Under the pieces are notes generated by a model. The model had not been told where the DNA came from. It made no database searches and saw only the letters and a list, made by a program, of their open reading frames with translations. 64,000 nt of DNA from the NCBI RefSeq assembly GCF_026151205.1, contig NC_087074.1, forward strand, positions 11,069,226 through 11,133,225, given 5' to 3'. Shown piece after piece: positions 11,273-21,649 of this stretch; positions within the stretch are counted from its first letter, which is position 1, and each line of letters starts with the position of its first letter. The DNA is from Bolinopsis microptera. Lineage: Eukaryota > Ctenophora > Tentaculata > Lobata > Bolinopsidae. Both the position numbers and the translations under genes were made by a program.

Positions 11273-11835
11273 GGGGGCCGGGGGGGTCTTCATCAAAATT
11301 CTCTCGAAATTGACTTTGTAGTTGTTTCTGATGGAGGGGAGTGATATCTATCAGCTGTTTTTGGTCCCATGGAAAAATATTGTTCCTAGCCGAAAATATT
11401 GCCGGTCAAAGGTCAGCGCTTATGTGTAATTGTATTGCGCGAGCGATTTTCGCTCGCGCTGAAAAAATCGTCAAAATACGAGGTCCAAGATTTTCAAAAT
11501 CGAATAAAAAATTTTCTAAGGCCTATCTCAAAATTCTGGCCCGACAATCTCTTCTAATTGGTCCTTAGAACATATCCTGAAAGTTTCAGGGTGATTGCTC
11601 AAAAAATGTAGGAGAAGATAGATTTTTAGACTCGATTTTCAGGGCGCGCGATTGAAAATCGCTCGAGCAATACAATTACACATAAGCGCTGACCTTTGAC
11701 CGGCAATATTTTCGGCTAGGAACAATATTTTTCCATGGGACCAAAAACAGCTGATAGATATCACTCCCCTCCATCAGAAACAACTACAAAGTCAATTTCG
11801 AGAGAATTTTGATGAAGACCCCCCCCCCGGCCCCC
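11273..11835. mobile_element. 563-bp foldback element with TTAA duplication
   Basis: The element begins GGGGGCCGGGGGGG and ends with the complement. It has near-identical terminal inverted repeats of about 180 bp that include TCTTCATCAAAATTCTCTCG and end near the GCGAGCGATTTTCG loop region. TTAA stands at 11269-11272 and 11836-11839. The host frame reads through exactly if the element and one TTAA are removed (ATC ATT AAC AGG). TTAA duplication is typical of piggyBac and Kolobok types. High arm identity suggests a fairly young insertion. No transposase. Confidence 0.88.
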
Positions 11836-12214
11836 TTAACAGGCTGTTTAGCTGCACTGATGAACTAAGGAACATAATGGCTCTACCACCAAAATATGGA
11901 GGATTGGGTATACCAGTTATGATGGAAATGGCAGACCGAGAGTACAATTTCTCATGTAGAGCCACAAAACCCCTTAAAGGACCAGTTAACTGAAAAAAAA
12001 GTTATCCTCATATTTTGACAGATTGTGACAAATAGGAAACTAAGCAACGAGTCGCAATTCCTAAATCTCTAACTGCTCTCTAACGCGTGTAAATAGCGTT
12101 TGTATTATTTTGGCGATGACGTCATAAAGTCCCTTGCGCGTGCAGAGGAGCTCGTGAGACTGTATTTTACAGGTAGAAAATGGATATAATACAATGTTTT
12201 TCCCCGAATAACTC

Positions 12215-12600
12215 GAAAAGTAAGTAATTTAGGGTACATGTTGCTTCATAAGTTGTATATAAACATGGCCATTCTGCACAATTTGCACACATTCAAAAAC
12301 CTTTAGGGCCTTCATAGCCCAATTTACCAGATACCCATAGTTTTGCATGATTTCTGGAACCGAAAATCAGTTTTTCGCCAATAACTGAAAAAGTAAGCAC
12401 TTTAAGGCATATGTTTGTTCGTAAGTCATATATTAATATGCTAATTGCGGTTCTTTTGCACCCTGTCTAAAGACTCTATCTCGATCCTATCGAAAATGGG
12501 CTCAGTACCACGCCCAAAATGGTTTTTGGCGAATTTCTCGAAAAGTAAGGTTTTTAGGCCATGTGTTGCTCAATAAGTCCTATATAAACATGCATATGCA
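12215..12600 (+). repeat. Diverged tandem repeats of about 170-190 bp
   Basis: Three successive blocks each start with GAAAAAGTAAG or CGAAAAGTAAG and continue through a variant of TTAGGCCATGTGTTGCT and then CATATATTAATATGC or CTATATAAACATGC. They are well diverged. They belong to the interior of the 11978-16834 element and carry no coding potential. Confidence 0.55.
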
Positions 12601-13230
12601 AATTCGTTTAAGCCTATTTTGAAGTCTCTACGACCTTCAGAAGCAAGGGGTCGGTTACGTTATTGGGTCAATATGGGCGTGGCCCTCCTGGGTTTTCTCC
12701 ACGGTCAAAGAAATGTCTCCAAACGAAAATCGTTTATTCATACCTTCGGGAAGGTCTGTGCAAAGTTTCGTGAGTATTTGAACATTTGCAGGTTCATTTC
12801 CATAAATGTCCATAAATGACTGGACTACATAACTTTAGAGTTAACTTTAGAGAAACTCATAAGTCATTTATCTCAAATTAAGCTGTTAGTGTCCATGATC
12901 AACCTGTGGCGACAATGTTTTACGTGAAATGTAAAAATCAGGAGTAATATAAAAAGCGTATTTTTAGATTAAAGTGCTAGCTCATAGTTTTAGAATTGTA
13001 TAGATTAACGTTGGTCGTTTAGACATCTAACAATCGATCGTGCCGTAATATATATGGCCAGAGAATAATAGGGTCTTGGAAATTCTATAGTTGTTCAGTG
13101 GGTCGATTGACTGAACACGTTTGCACTTGGTATTTAAACTTACCAGTAGTTTATTTATGTTATGTACCGATGATAATGCAATTAGGATAACAACTAGGTA
13201 CTAAGCCGTAAGTCTAATTCAAAGCACACC

Positions 13231-14487
13231 ACAGTGGTCCACCAGGCTATAATTGAACCAAAATCGAGTATCATGTAATTCTGTTTATTTATTTGTCATT
13301 TATCATAAATTATCAGCCGGTACATATGCTGAAGACGATAATTAAAAATCTTTCAAAATGTGGAAATGATGTACGATAATATCAACGATTTTTTTACACA
13401 GTCCAAAATTCAAGCAATTGGCAGTAAAAATTGGCCTACATCTGACTGGATATTCATAAAGCAGTCTATATTTGCATTCACTTACTCTTGTTGTTGCTGT
13501 TGTACGTGTTGAATACCTGTCTAATGAAAAAAAATTCATGTTGATATCTATTTTGGTTGATTTTTCATTTACCCTCAAATTTTAGACCCACTTTTTAACT
13601 AAAATTTTGGTTTTAAAATAAAAAAATGTTAGGTAGTGCGCTCGAGTGCACCTAAACCACCTATGGCATCCTAAAGTTCAGATAATTATCTAACTAGCCA
13701 TAAAAAATTCAACCTGGGACAAGCTGGGACTTTTTTTAAAATCAGCCACGCCCATATTTGATCCCAATTATCCCAATTATGCAAAATCACCTTAACAAGC
13801 TCAAAACCATGCTTTGGGGTGCTTTACTTGTAGCTTCTAGTCTCCTGAACACAAATATAAAGTTTTATCAAAATTTGATAAAAATTGGCTGAGTTATGAG
13901 CAAAATACTATATGACCATATTTGGGCATACGCGCCAATTTTGATAGATTTTGATAGATTTTAGCCCATAATTTGACCAATTATCAATATTTTTGGATGA
14001 GACAAATTTTATATGTTAGGTAAGTATATACTGCACATTCTCTATGAATATCAGCTCAATATCTACCTAACTGTGGATTCTGTGTTCAAATAATGGCAAA
14101 AAATGAACAAAATTGCCCATATCTCAGTTCGCGACATTTGCAAAACTGATGTCGCTCAAAATAATATAACTCAATAGGGTTTCAATATTTTTTAATGAAA
14201 TTTTCAGAATCAACGTAGAATTGCCTGAGGACCTTAAGTTGTGGAGTAGAATTTTGAGTCAGGCCTTTTAAACAAATTTAGCGGCCAAATTCTAAAATTT
14301 TCAGGGTATTTTTGGAAAAAATCAATTTTTTGATTTCTCATTTTCAGCCCTTCTGGTATATTTTGAGGTCTTCTAAGTGCTTTTAAACGTCTTTTTGGGC
14401 GAAAATACTCCAGGAAACATCTCCTGAGACAACAAAATGACCTAGAAGGGGTCTATTATAGCCTGACCCCCCTTCGCGGACCACTGT
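13231..14487. mobile_element. 1.26-kb hAT-like non-autonomous element
   Basis: The ends are ACAGTGGTCC at 13231-13240 and its complement at 14478-14487. Subterminal CAGGCTATAAT segments are also inverted relative to each other. GCACACC (7 bp) lies immediately outside at 13224-13230 and 14488-14494. CAGNG ends with a 7-8 bp duplication are typical of hAT elements. No transposase frame is present. The element is nested in the larger TTAA element. Confidence 0.7.
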
Positions 14488-15213
14488 GCACACCGTACAC
14501 TCCAATCAGTATTACTATTTGGTAGACCCAAGACCGGGTATTTGGCGGGAATTCTGTTCCCACGGCACTGTTCTGATAGAAGCTACTTCTACTAATGGTC
14601 CCAGAGGAACGGCCGTAAAGTAGCCAGACTTCTTGTCTCCTGTACTGGCTGACATATGCGGATTAAAGTTAGAAATTTTGCTATGCTATAAATATAATTG
14701 CTCTCGGAATTGAACAAACCCCTACTTATCTAGATCCTTTCTAAATTCGTTAGAGTTTCATGGACTGGGGAAAAATAATCGGTACAGTCTCCCTAGCTGC
14801 TTGTGTAATTAACCAATGAAAACGATCCAAAATTATCACATATGACATAAGCTAAGTTGTAATAGCAGAAACTTTCTAACCGTACATTCACCCGCCACTG
14901 TTCAAGAACCTATATCACTGTTTAAAATCATGATGACGTGAGCACTGTACATCCAATCAGCTATTCCTTTAGTTAGGATGATAGCCAAAACTATAAGGAT
15001 TTTGGAGAACTAGGGTAATAGTCATAATTCTAAAATATGAGTGAGTTACACGTGTTTTATTGACGATGATAAACATTTGCAATGTATTACGCTATGCAAG
15101 CGCGCACTGAGGGACTTTATGACGTCACGAGGCCACAGCTTATTATTGCAATAACACGCGTTACTCGTACGCTAGAGAGTTGGTTCTTTCGGCGATACGA
15201 TTCTTTGGCAACT

Positions 15214-16746
15214 TGGTCGTTTAGCTCCGGACAGTCTATGCAACGTCAATGCAACGTCCATGCAACAACAAAAGAACCGTCTATGCAACGTCTATGCAAC
15301 GTCCCTGCACAATGAACACTCTATGCACACTCCCTGCACGGTCAGTCTATGCAACGTCTATGCAACGTCTATGCAACGTCTATGCAACGTCCCTGCACAG
15401 TACCATATGAACACCGGCTACTAGCCGGCTACTAGCCGGCTAGTAGCCACTTTTGTAATAACAGCTCCTCAACTTCACATTACCAACCGGCTACTAACCG
15501 GCACTTGAAAAGTGGTCACTAGCCGGCTACTAACCGGCTACTAGCCGGCTAGTGACCACAAAGTGGCTACTAACCGGCTACTAAGCGGTCACTAGCCGGC
15601 TATTAGCCGAGCTCTAAAGCAGACCTACTAGTAGCCGGTTCCAAACCGGCTACTAGCCGGCACTTAGAAAGCGGTCACTAGCCGGCTACTAACCGGCTAC
15701 TAACCGGCTAGTAACCACCAAGTGGCTACTAACCGGCTAGTAGCCACTTTTGTAATAACAGCTCCTCAACTTCACATTACCAACCGGCTACTAACCGGCA
15801 CTTGAAAAGTGGTCACTAGCCGGCTACTAACCGGCTACTAGCCGGCTAGTGACCACAAAGTGGCTACTAACCGCGCCGGCTACTAAGCGGTCACTAGCCG
15901 GCTATTAGCCGAGCTCTAAAGCAGACCTACTAGTAGCCGGTTCCAAACCGGCTACTAGCCGGCACTTAGAAAGCGGTCACTAGCCGGCTACTAACCGGCT
16001 ACTAACCGGCTAGTAACCACCAAGTGGCTACTAACCGGCTACTAACCGGTCACTAGCCGGCTCTTAAACGGACCTACTAGCCGGCACTCGAAAAGCGGTC
16101 GCTAGCCGGCTACTAACCGGCTACTAACCGGCTAGTAACCACCAAGTGGCTACTAACCGGCTACCAACCGGTCACTAGCCGGCTATTAGCCGAGCTCTAA
16201 AGCAGACCTACTAGTAGCCGGTTCCAAACCGGCTACTAGCCGGCACTTAGAAAGCGGTCACTAGCCGGCTACTAACCGGCTACTAACCGGCTAGTACCCA
16301 CCAGCCGGCTAGTGACCGCTTTTCAAGTGTCGGCTAGTAGCCGGTTTGGAACTAGAAGGTCCGCTTTAGAGCCGGCTAGTGACCGCTTAGTAGCCGGTTA
16401 GTAGCCACTTTGTGGTCACTAGCCGGCTAGTAGCCGGTTAGTAGCCGGCTAGTGACCACCTTTCAAGTGCCGGTTAGTAGCCGGTTGTTAATGTGAAGTT
16501 GAGGAGCTGTTATTACAAAAGTGGCTACTAGCCAGCTAGTAGCCGGCTAGTAGCCGGTGTTCATATGGTACTGTGCAGGGACGTTGCATAGACGTTGCAT
16601 AGACGTTGCATAGACTGACCGTGCAGGGAGTGTGCATAGAGTGTTCATTGTGCAGGGACGTTGCATAGACGTTGCATAGACGGTTCTTTTGTTGTTGCAC
16701 GGACGTTGCATAGACGTTGCATAGACTGTCCGGAGCTAAACGACCA
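15214..16746. mobile_element. 1.53-kb foldback element with layered repeat arrays
   Basis: The terminal inverted repeats begin TGGTCGTTTAGCTCCGGACAG. Next come arrays of the roughly 10-bp word GTCTATGCAAC (left) and its complement (right), then a centre made almost entirely of CCGGCTACTAAC-type words in both orientations, itself partly duplicated in blocks of about 290 bp. ACT at 15211-15213 and 16747-16749 may be a 3-bp target duplication. It is non-coding and could form a very long hairpin. Confidence 0.8.
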
Positions 16747-16838
16747 ACTTCCCGATTCTTTACCAGTTTGTCACAGCTGATTTAAATCTTAATAGCCAAT
16801 TTGGAGACTACAAATTTTTCAGTTAACTGGTCCTTTAA

Positions 16839-17744
16839 AGAAGCTATTCTCAAGCAGATAGACAACTACACAGAGGACTGGAGACACAGTAAAGGAGTGA
16901 AAACTGAGATAACGACTGAACGAAATCTCTTTTATCGACAAAAACAAGCAGAAATACGCCAGGAGCTCGAGTCAACACCACTGGCAAAGTTGATGTTCCA
17001 ACTAGCGGCTGAGAAAAAGGGGCAAGTGCTTGGTTAACAGCACTACCTTTAAAAGAGTATGGATATCTGATGAATAAACAACAGTTCTCAGATGCAATAG
17101 CTCTCAGATACAACCTGAACTTAAAGGACTGCCCTAAAACATGTACGTGTGGCCAGAAATACTCAGCAAACCATGCGCTCATCTGCAAACTTGGTGGATA
17201 TGTGTCACTGCGGCACAACTCCCTGAGAGACACCTTTGCAGAACTAATGAGAATTGTGAAATGCAAGGATGTGCAGACTGAGCCAGTTCTTCTTACAGTT
17301 GATGGTCTAGAGTTACCAACTGGAACAGTCCTAGGAGACCAAGCCAGGCTGGACATTTCTGCAAGATCGATTTGGAATGCTTCAGAGAGGGCATTTTTTG
17401 ATGTAAGGGTATTTCATGCCCCAGCCCCCTCCAATGCAAGCAAACCGATACCAGCAATGTACCTGTCCCATGAAAATGAGAAAAAGCGATGTTACAATGC
17501 AAGGGTTCTTGAAGTGGAGAAAGGAAGCTTCACACCTTTAGTGTTCTCGACTTCTGGTGGAATGGGTGGTGAAGCTGAGAGACTGGTCAAGAAGCTGGCC
17601 AGTAAGATGGAGTACCACACTGGCCAGAGGTACTCAGACGCTGTAGGATACATAAGAAAGCGCCTTCGCTTTGAAATCCTCAGAACAACAGTGATTTCTC
17701 TCCGTGGAGACAGAGGTGCGAGAAAAAACATTGTTGATATATAA
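16839..17744 (+). pseudogene. Retrotransposon zinc motif and restriction-like endonuclease
   Basis: After the TTAA insertion the retrotransposon continues with EAILKQIDNYTEDW and KLMFQLAAE. A frameshift near 17015 precedes the second half (ALPLKEYGYLMNKQQFSDA). The C-terminal part has a Cys-Cys-His-Cys motif (CTCGQKYSANHALIC), RHNSLRD, then RLDISARSIWNASERAFFDV and EKKRCYN. This reads as the zinc motif plus the D...DV...KxxY core of the restriction-like endonuclease of R2/R4/CRE-type elements. The stop is at 17742-17744. Confidence 0.8.
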
Positions 17745-18662
17745 ACAGTCTAGATCTTAACTTGGAGCCACAAGCCCAGTGACATAAAGTGAGGAATCTA
17801 AGAATCTAATTCCTAGCCATATTAATTTCCATAGCCACGCCGACTAATTTTTGTCAACAAAATTATTAAATCAACTTTAAAATAGTCGCTCTCGGTTGTT
17901 ACACACTGTAACGCCGCGCACTGTACTTTAATTCTATATTTATCTGAGAAGATGTTTGAATCGAGCGCAAATGCCAGATTCCTGTCAGGATCCTAGTTCT
18001 TGCGCTTAACTTGCGCGTTACCAAATAATCCAAGATATTTCTGTCAGGATCCAAGATTTTCCTACTACCAGTATGGTAGTATGGACTGTTTGGTAGTATG
18101 GTAGTATGGTAGTTGCAGGAACGCGCGAAGACCTATATGTAAATATTACTAAAGCGTACATGGAATCGTATCCTAGTCGGTTAATCCGTCGGTACTATAT
18201 TAGCAGATCGCGAGTTCGAGACCCGGAAAGGAATTTTTTCACAATCTTTTGGCAATTATGAATAACTATACTAATGAATTAATAACTATACTAATGAATA
18301 ACTAAACCTCTGTAATATAACTAGCAAAGTAAAATGAAATCGTTATCCGGCCGCGGAGCGGCCGAAAAATTTATGGTAGTCGTTTTAAAAATATATGGTA
18401 GCCGTTTTTTCTTTCCAGACTGGATTCCTAGTCCCTTTTTAAATTTATGTCACTGGGGCCACAAGGCCAAGGGTAAAAAATTTTTTTGATTGTTAAGGGA
18501 ATTTTTTGAATTCTTAAAGGGTTGATTTTATATAGGGTCATTGCTATATTATGTGTATATTGTTTGAATAATTTATACTTTATTAAAAAAAAATATGATC
18601 TCAAATATTGATAGAAACATTTAAAAAATCACCCTTAGCCTTGGCCTTGTGGCTCCAAATTC
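17745..18662. other. Retrotransposon 3' flank and AT-rich repeats
   Basis: The stretch starts with the probable 3' untranslated tail of the retrotransposon (TTGGAGCCACAAG, seen again in reverse near 18650). It holds tandem TGGTAGTATGG words near 18070-18112 and the tRNA-like piece at 18171-18232. No gene seen. Confidence 0.55.
18171..18232 (+). repeat. tRNA-like fragment, probably SINE-derived
   Basis: AGATCGCGAGTTCGAGACCC resembles a tRNA T-arm with an internal B-box, preceded by TAGTCGGTTAATCCGTCGG in the position of a D-arm. A T run (18235-18239) follows. The acceptor and T stems do not pair well, so a working tRNA is unlikely. Confidence 0.35.
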
Positions 18663-18855
18663 AAATCTAGAGTATCTATATTAACAAAATTCTTTTTTGC
18701 ATATCTGTCTCCCCGGAGAGAAATCACTGTTGTTCTTTCGATTTCGAAACGAAGGCGCTTCCTTATATTTATATATCCAACAGCATCTGAATATCTTTGA
18801 CCTGACGACCTGTGTTATATTCCATTTTACTAGCCAGCTTCTGCACCTAATATGT
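18663..18855 (-). pseudogene. Retrotransposon endonuclease C-terminal fragment, antisense
   Basis: The minus strand gives QKLASKMEYNTG, then in shifted frames RKRLRFEIERTTVISLRGD, matching the last residues of the plus-strand retrotransposon (KKLASKMEYHTGQRY, RKRLRFEILRTTVISLRGD). It is broken by frameshifts and has no upstream part. Confidence 0.72.
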
Positions 18856-18904
18856 AATATCCACACTTAATATCCATTACTCAAGCAATGAATTTAGAGC
18901 CAAC

Positions 18905-19035
18905 TAATTGAATTGGCTACTTTTACTACTTAAAGGGTTTTTATAAAATTTACTAAGATTTTTGTTGAATTTTTATATAATCAGTAGTGGAGAAATAATT
19001 GCTATATTATGTGTATATTGTTTGAATTTCTTCTG
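18905..19035 (-). repeat. Empty-site copy of the AT-rich repeat unit
   Basis: In reverse this copy runs AAAAACCCTTTAAGTAGTAAAAGTAGCC, matching the flanks of the insertion at 8647-8764 without the insertion. The far end contains the ATTATGTGTATATTGTTTGAA word shared with 8560-8580 and 18550-18575. Confidence 0.6.
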
Positions 19036-19295
19036 TTCTTTTGTATATTGTTGATGTTATATTGCTTAGGTTCAATTTGAGTGGTTTGATTATGAAAGTG
19101 GTTTGATAAAGTTTGACTTTGGCATAAATGATTAGAGTGAAATTTTGTTTCTTATCCCAGCGATTTTGTTTGATCCAGGTGGTAATATTGTGCGTCTGCA
19201 GCCTTGTTTTACTTTTAAAATTTTGTTTTACTTATATACTGGGTTTCTCTAACTGTAGTTCACGTCAGGTAAGGACATTTGAAAATATTCGTGAA

Positions 19296-19940
19296 ATGTC
19301 CTCCAAGTTCATAGATTTCGTTAAAGTTGGCTCAAAGATTGTGTGTGTTGGTCGTAACTATGCAACGCATGCTAAAGAGTTGGGGAATGCCCTTCCTACA
19401 GCACCTATTTTGTTCACCAAACCGACGACTTGCTATGTCAATGATGGTGGTATAATAAGATACCCAAGCATATCTAGTGATTTACATTACGAAGTAGAAT
19501 TGGGTGTTATAATTGGTGAGAAAGCTTCACAAGTTTCAGAAGATAAAATTATGAATCATGTTGCTGGTTACACTATCGCAGTTGATGTCACTTGCAGAGA
19601 TATCCAGGAACAGTGTAAAAAGGAACGAATTCCCTGGACTATGGCAAAATGTTTGGATACTTTTTGTCCAGTTGGAAATTTTGTGTCATCCAGTGAGATT
19701 GATCCTTTCAATACTGAACTTGTGTTAAAGCTCAACAACGAATTAAAGCAGCACGGTAATACCAAGGATATGATATTTAGTGTCCCATCTCTTCTAGAGT
19801 ATATTAACAGACACATCACACTCTTACCTGGAGATGTGATTCTTACAGGAACTCCAGAGGGTGTTGGGCCTCTATCTCGTGGTGATGAGATTCATGTTGC
19901 TATTCCTAATGTTACTGAAGCTACTTTTCATGTTGAATAA
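19296..19940 (+). CDS. FAHD1: FAHD1-like acylpyruvase, copy A (intronless)
   Basis: A 214-residue fumarylacetoacetate hydrolase-family protein. The family member FAHD1 acts in mitochondria as acylpyruvate hydrolase and oxaloacetate decarboxylase and needs Mg2+ or Mn2+. Visible family motifs: KIVCVGRNYATHAKEL near the N-terminus (the H is the likely catalytic histidine), LHYEVELGVIIGE with the E-x-E metal ligands, TIAVDVTCRDIQ with the metal-binding D, PWTMAKCLDTFCPVG, and LLPGDVILTGTPEGVGP. The start chosen is ATG at 19296 (MSSKFIDFVKVG); an upstream ATG at 19128 gives a hydrophobic extension that looks like read-through of a 5' untranslated region. No clear mitochondrial presequence. It sits 535 bp before a second copy in the same orientation. 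Confidence 0.88.
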   Translation: MSSKFIDFVKVGSKIVCVGRNYATHAKELGNALPTAPILFTKPTTCYVNDGGIIRYPSISSDLHYEVELGVIIGEKASQVSEDKIMNHVAGYTIAVDVTCRDIQEQCKKERIPWTMAKCLDTFCPVGNFVSSSEIDPFNTELVLKLNNELKQHGNTKDMIFSVPSLLEYINRHITLLPGDVILTGTPEGVGPLSRGDEIHVAIPNVTEATFHVE

Positions 19941-20475
19941 GCATGTTCAAAATCATTTAAGAAGGACATTTTATATTATTGCAATGGTGATTGCTTTTAT
20001 TTCAAAAGATGCTGTCTTTAGACATAAATAAGGTATGTTACAATGTTACAAACTAGACTGTAATATGATTGACTGTCACATCATTATTCACAGCATTATA
20101 TAAGCTTCACCTTATAATCGAATCATGATCATTGTCAGTGTAAATGAAAATGAAGTGACATTTCATGGAAATCACACATGTAAAATGTAAATGTACTTGA
20201 AAAAAAACTTATATTTTTGTTAAATTTTGTTCAAATTTTCTAGAAATCTATTTATAATACGTACTTATAGAATCGATAATGTGACTCCCTGACAAAGCTT
20301 TAAATTTCGTTTGTTTCCATCGGCCCTGAACTCTCAAATTTTTGGAATCAGCCATCATACAATTTAATGTTAAAAGTTAAGGCTTGAAAAATTCCATTTT
20401 TAGGTAAAGCCTCAAAGTTAGATTCAATTTTCTTTGCCTATTTGACTATCAAAACCTTTCAATAGGAAGCGAAAG

Positions 20476-21117
20476 ATGAAAGATTTTGTGAAAAGAAGCA
20501 CTAAAATAGTCTGCATGGGCCGTAACTATGCCAAGCATGCTGCTGAACTGGGAAACGAGGTACCAACAATGCCTTTTTATTTCCTCAAACCAACAACATG
20601 CTATGTCGAGGATGGAGGAAATATCATCTACCCGAAAATAACAAAGAATCTTCACCATGAGTTGGAGCTTGGTGTAATCATTGGAAAGAAGATGACTAAA
20701 GTGTCTAAAGAGGACGTTATGGCTCACGTTTCTGGATTCTCTGTAACTATTGATGTAACATGCCGTGATCTACAAGAGCAGTGTAAGGCAGAAAGGAAAC
20801 CCTGGTCCATATCAAAGTGTCTGGACACCCACTGTGCTGTTGGACCCTTCATTTCTGTAGACAAACTGGTCCACAACAACGTGGAGATGATTCTGAAGGT
20901 GAATGGGGAGGTTAAACAGCATGCCAACACTAAGGACATGTTATTTGATGTACCAGCTCTGATAGAGTTTATTACCCAACATATCACTCTTCTCCCCGGT
21001 GATCTGGTACAGACGGGTACCCCTGAGGGTGTTGGACCAATGAACGTGGGAGATATTGTCACTGTGGCCATCCCTGGGGTTTCTGAAGCTTCTTTCAAGA
21101 TAGTTGGCGATGAGTGA
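20476..21117 (+). CDS. FAHD1: FAHD1-like acylpyruvase, copy B (intronless)
   Basis: A 213-residue paralogue of the gene at 19296. It keeps the same motifs: KIVCMGRNYAKHAAELGNEV, LHHELELGVIIGKK (E-x-E metal ligands), TIDVTCRDLQEQCKAE, and LLPGDLVQTGTPEGVGP. All visible family catalytic and metal positions are intact. An acceptor-like CTTTCAATAG lies just before the ATG, so a short 5' untranslated exon is possible. The codon choices differ from copy A at many positions, so the duplication is not recent. A polyadenylation signal follows at 21461. Confidence 0.9.
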   Translation: MKDFVKRSTKIVCMGRNYAKHAAELGNEVPTMPFYFLKPTTCYVEDGGNIIYPKITKNLHHELELGVIIGKKMTKVSKEDVMAHVSGFSVTIDVTCRDLQEQCKAERKPWSISKCLDTHCAVGPFISVDKLVHNNVEMILKVNGEVKQHANTKDMLFDVPALIEFITQHITLLPGDLVQTGTPEGVGPMNVGDIVTVAIPGVSEASFKIVGDE

Positions 21118-21649
21118 ACTTTCAGGCAAAGTTTCGATTACTATTTCGCTTGATTTTATGAGTTTTCTAATTTTTATGTGTGTTTGATACCGTTTTATGA
21201 GTTAACAAAATTAGTATTTTAACATATGCTAGGATGTTATTAAATTGATTTATATCTTCATTTTCATCAAGACTGAACTTTAAATGTGTTTTTTATATTA
21301 TAATTGGGCTGTTTTATTTCATATTTTACCAGTAGTAACTAGGCTTAAAGTTTTTTAATGGTGAAATTTATTCTTTAGGTATAGTTATAGTTTCATTTAT
21401 CATGAATTTAAATGTATCAGATTTTTGATTGTGCTTAACATTATTATTGATTGATTTACTAATAAAGACTCGTTTTTTCTTCTTCTCTTATCTCTGGGTA
21501 ATTACATGAGTTCACACTTTTCATTGATTCCAAACGACTGAATACTTACTAACATATAGGGTGAAGCTAACTTGTATAGATTATGATGATCTAGCCACAA
21601 ACATGTTCTGAAATGTCCTCATATTAATCTAACGATTATTATAGCAAGC
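21118..21649. other. 3' UTR and intergenic spacer
   Basis: AT-rich 3' untranslated region of FAHD1-like copy B with AATAAA at 21461-21466 followed by a T-rich stretch, the likely poly(A) site. It then holds a short spacer before the next gene. No other feature seen. Confidence 0.55.

Larger units (their letters stand above)
11978..16834. mobile_element. 4.86-kb non-autonomous TTAA element with nested insertions
   Basis: The terminal inverted repeats start AGGACCAGTTAACTG and are perfect for 20 bp. TTAA occurs at 11974-11977 and 16835-16838. The retrotransposon codons CTT AAA GAA GCT are restored if the element is removed. I see no transposase frame. Inside lie diverged tandem repeats (12215-12600), an ACAGTGGTCC-ended element (13231-14487) and a large foldback element (15214-16746). 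Without the two nested elements the core is about 2.07 kb. Confidence 0.85.
9700..17744 (+). mobile_element. Decayed non-LTR retrotransposon split by three insertions
   Basis: One retrotransposon open frame can be followed through blocks 9703-10000, 10768-11268, 11840-11977 and 16839-17744. Each gap is an insertion with its own target duplication. The block order is reverse transcriptase (YADD), a connecting region (GLSKRWNYVCRSTPG, LPPKYGGLGIP), a CCHC-type zinc motif, and a restriction-like endonuclease. The 5' end is missing upstream of about 9700. In-frame stops and a frameshift show the copy is dead. The combination of reverse transcriptase with C-terminal zinc motif and restriction-like endonuclease is that of R2/R4/CRE-type elements; the clade is not resolved. 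Confidence 0.82.

Noticed and set aside
13342-13578. Minus-strand frame within the ACAGTGGTCC-ended element as a transposase remnant
   Set aside because: The 78-codon product has no catalytic motif or zinc finger, and the rest of the element is full of stops in all frames.
18171-18232. A functional tRNA gene
   Set aside because: The B-box-like segment is good, but the acceptor and T stems pair poorly and no clear anticodon arm can be drawn. It is listed as a SINE-like fragment instead.
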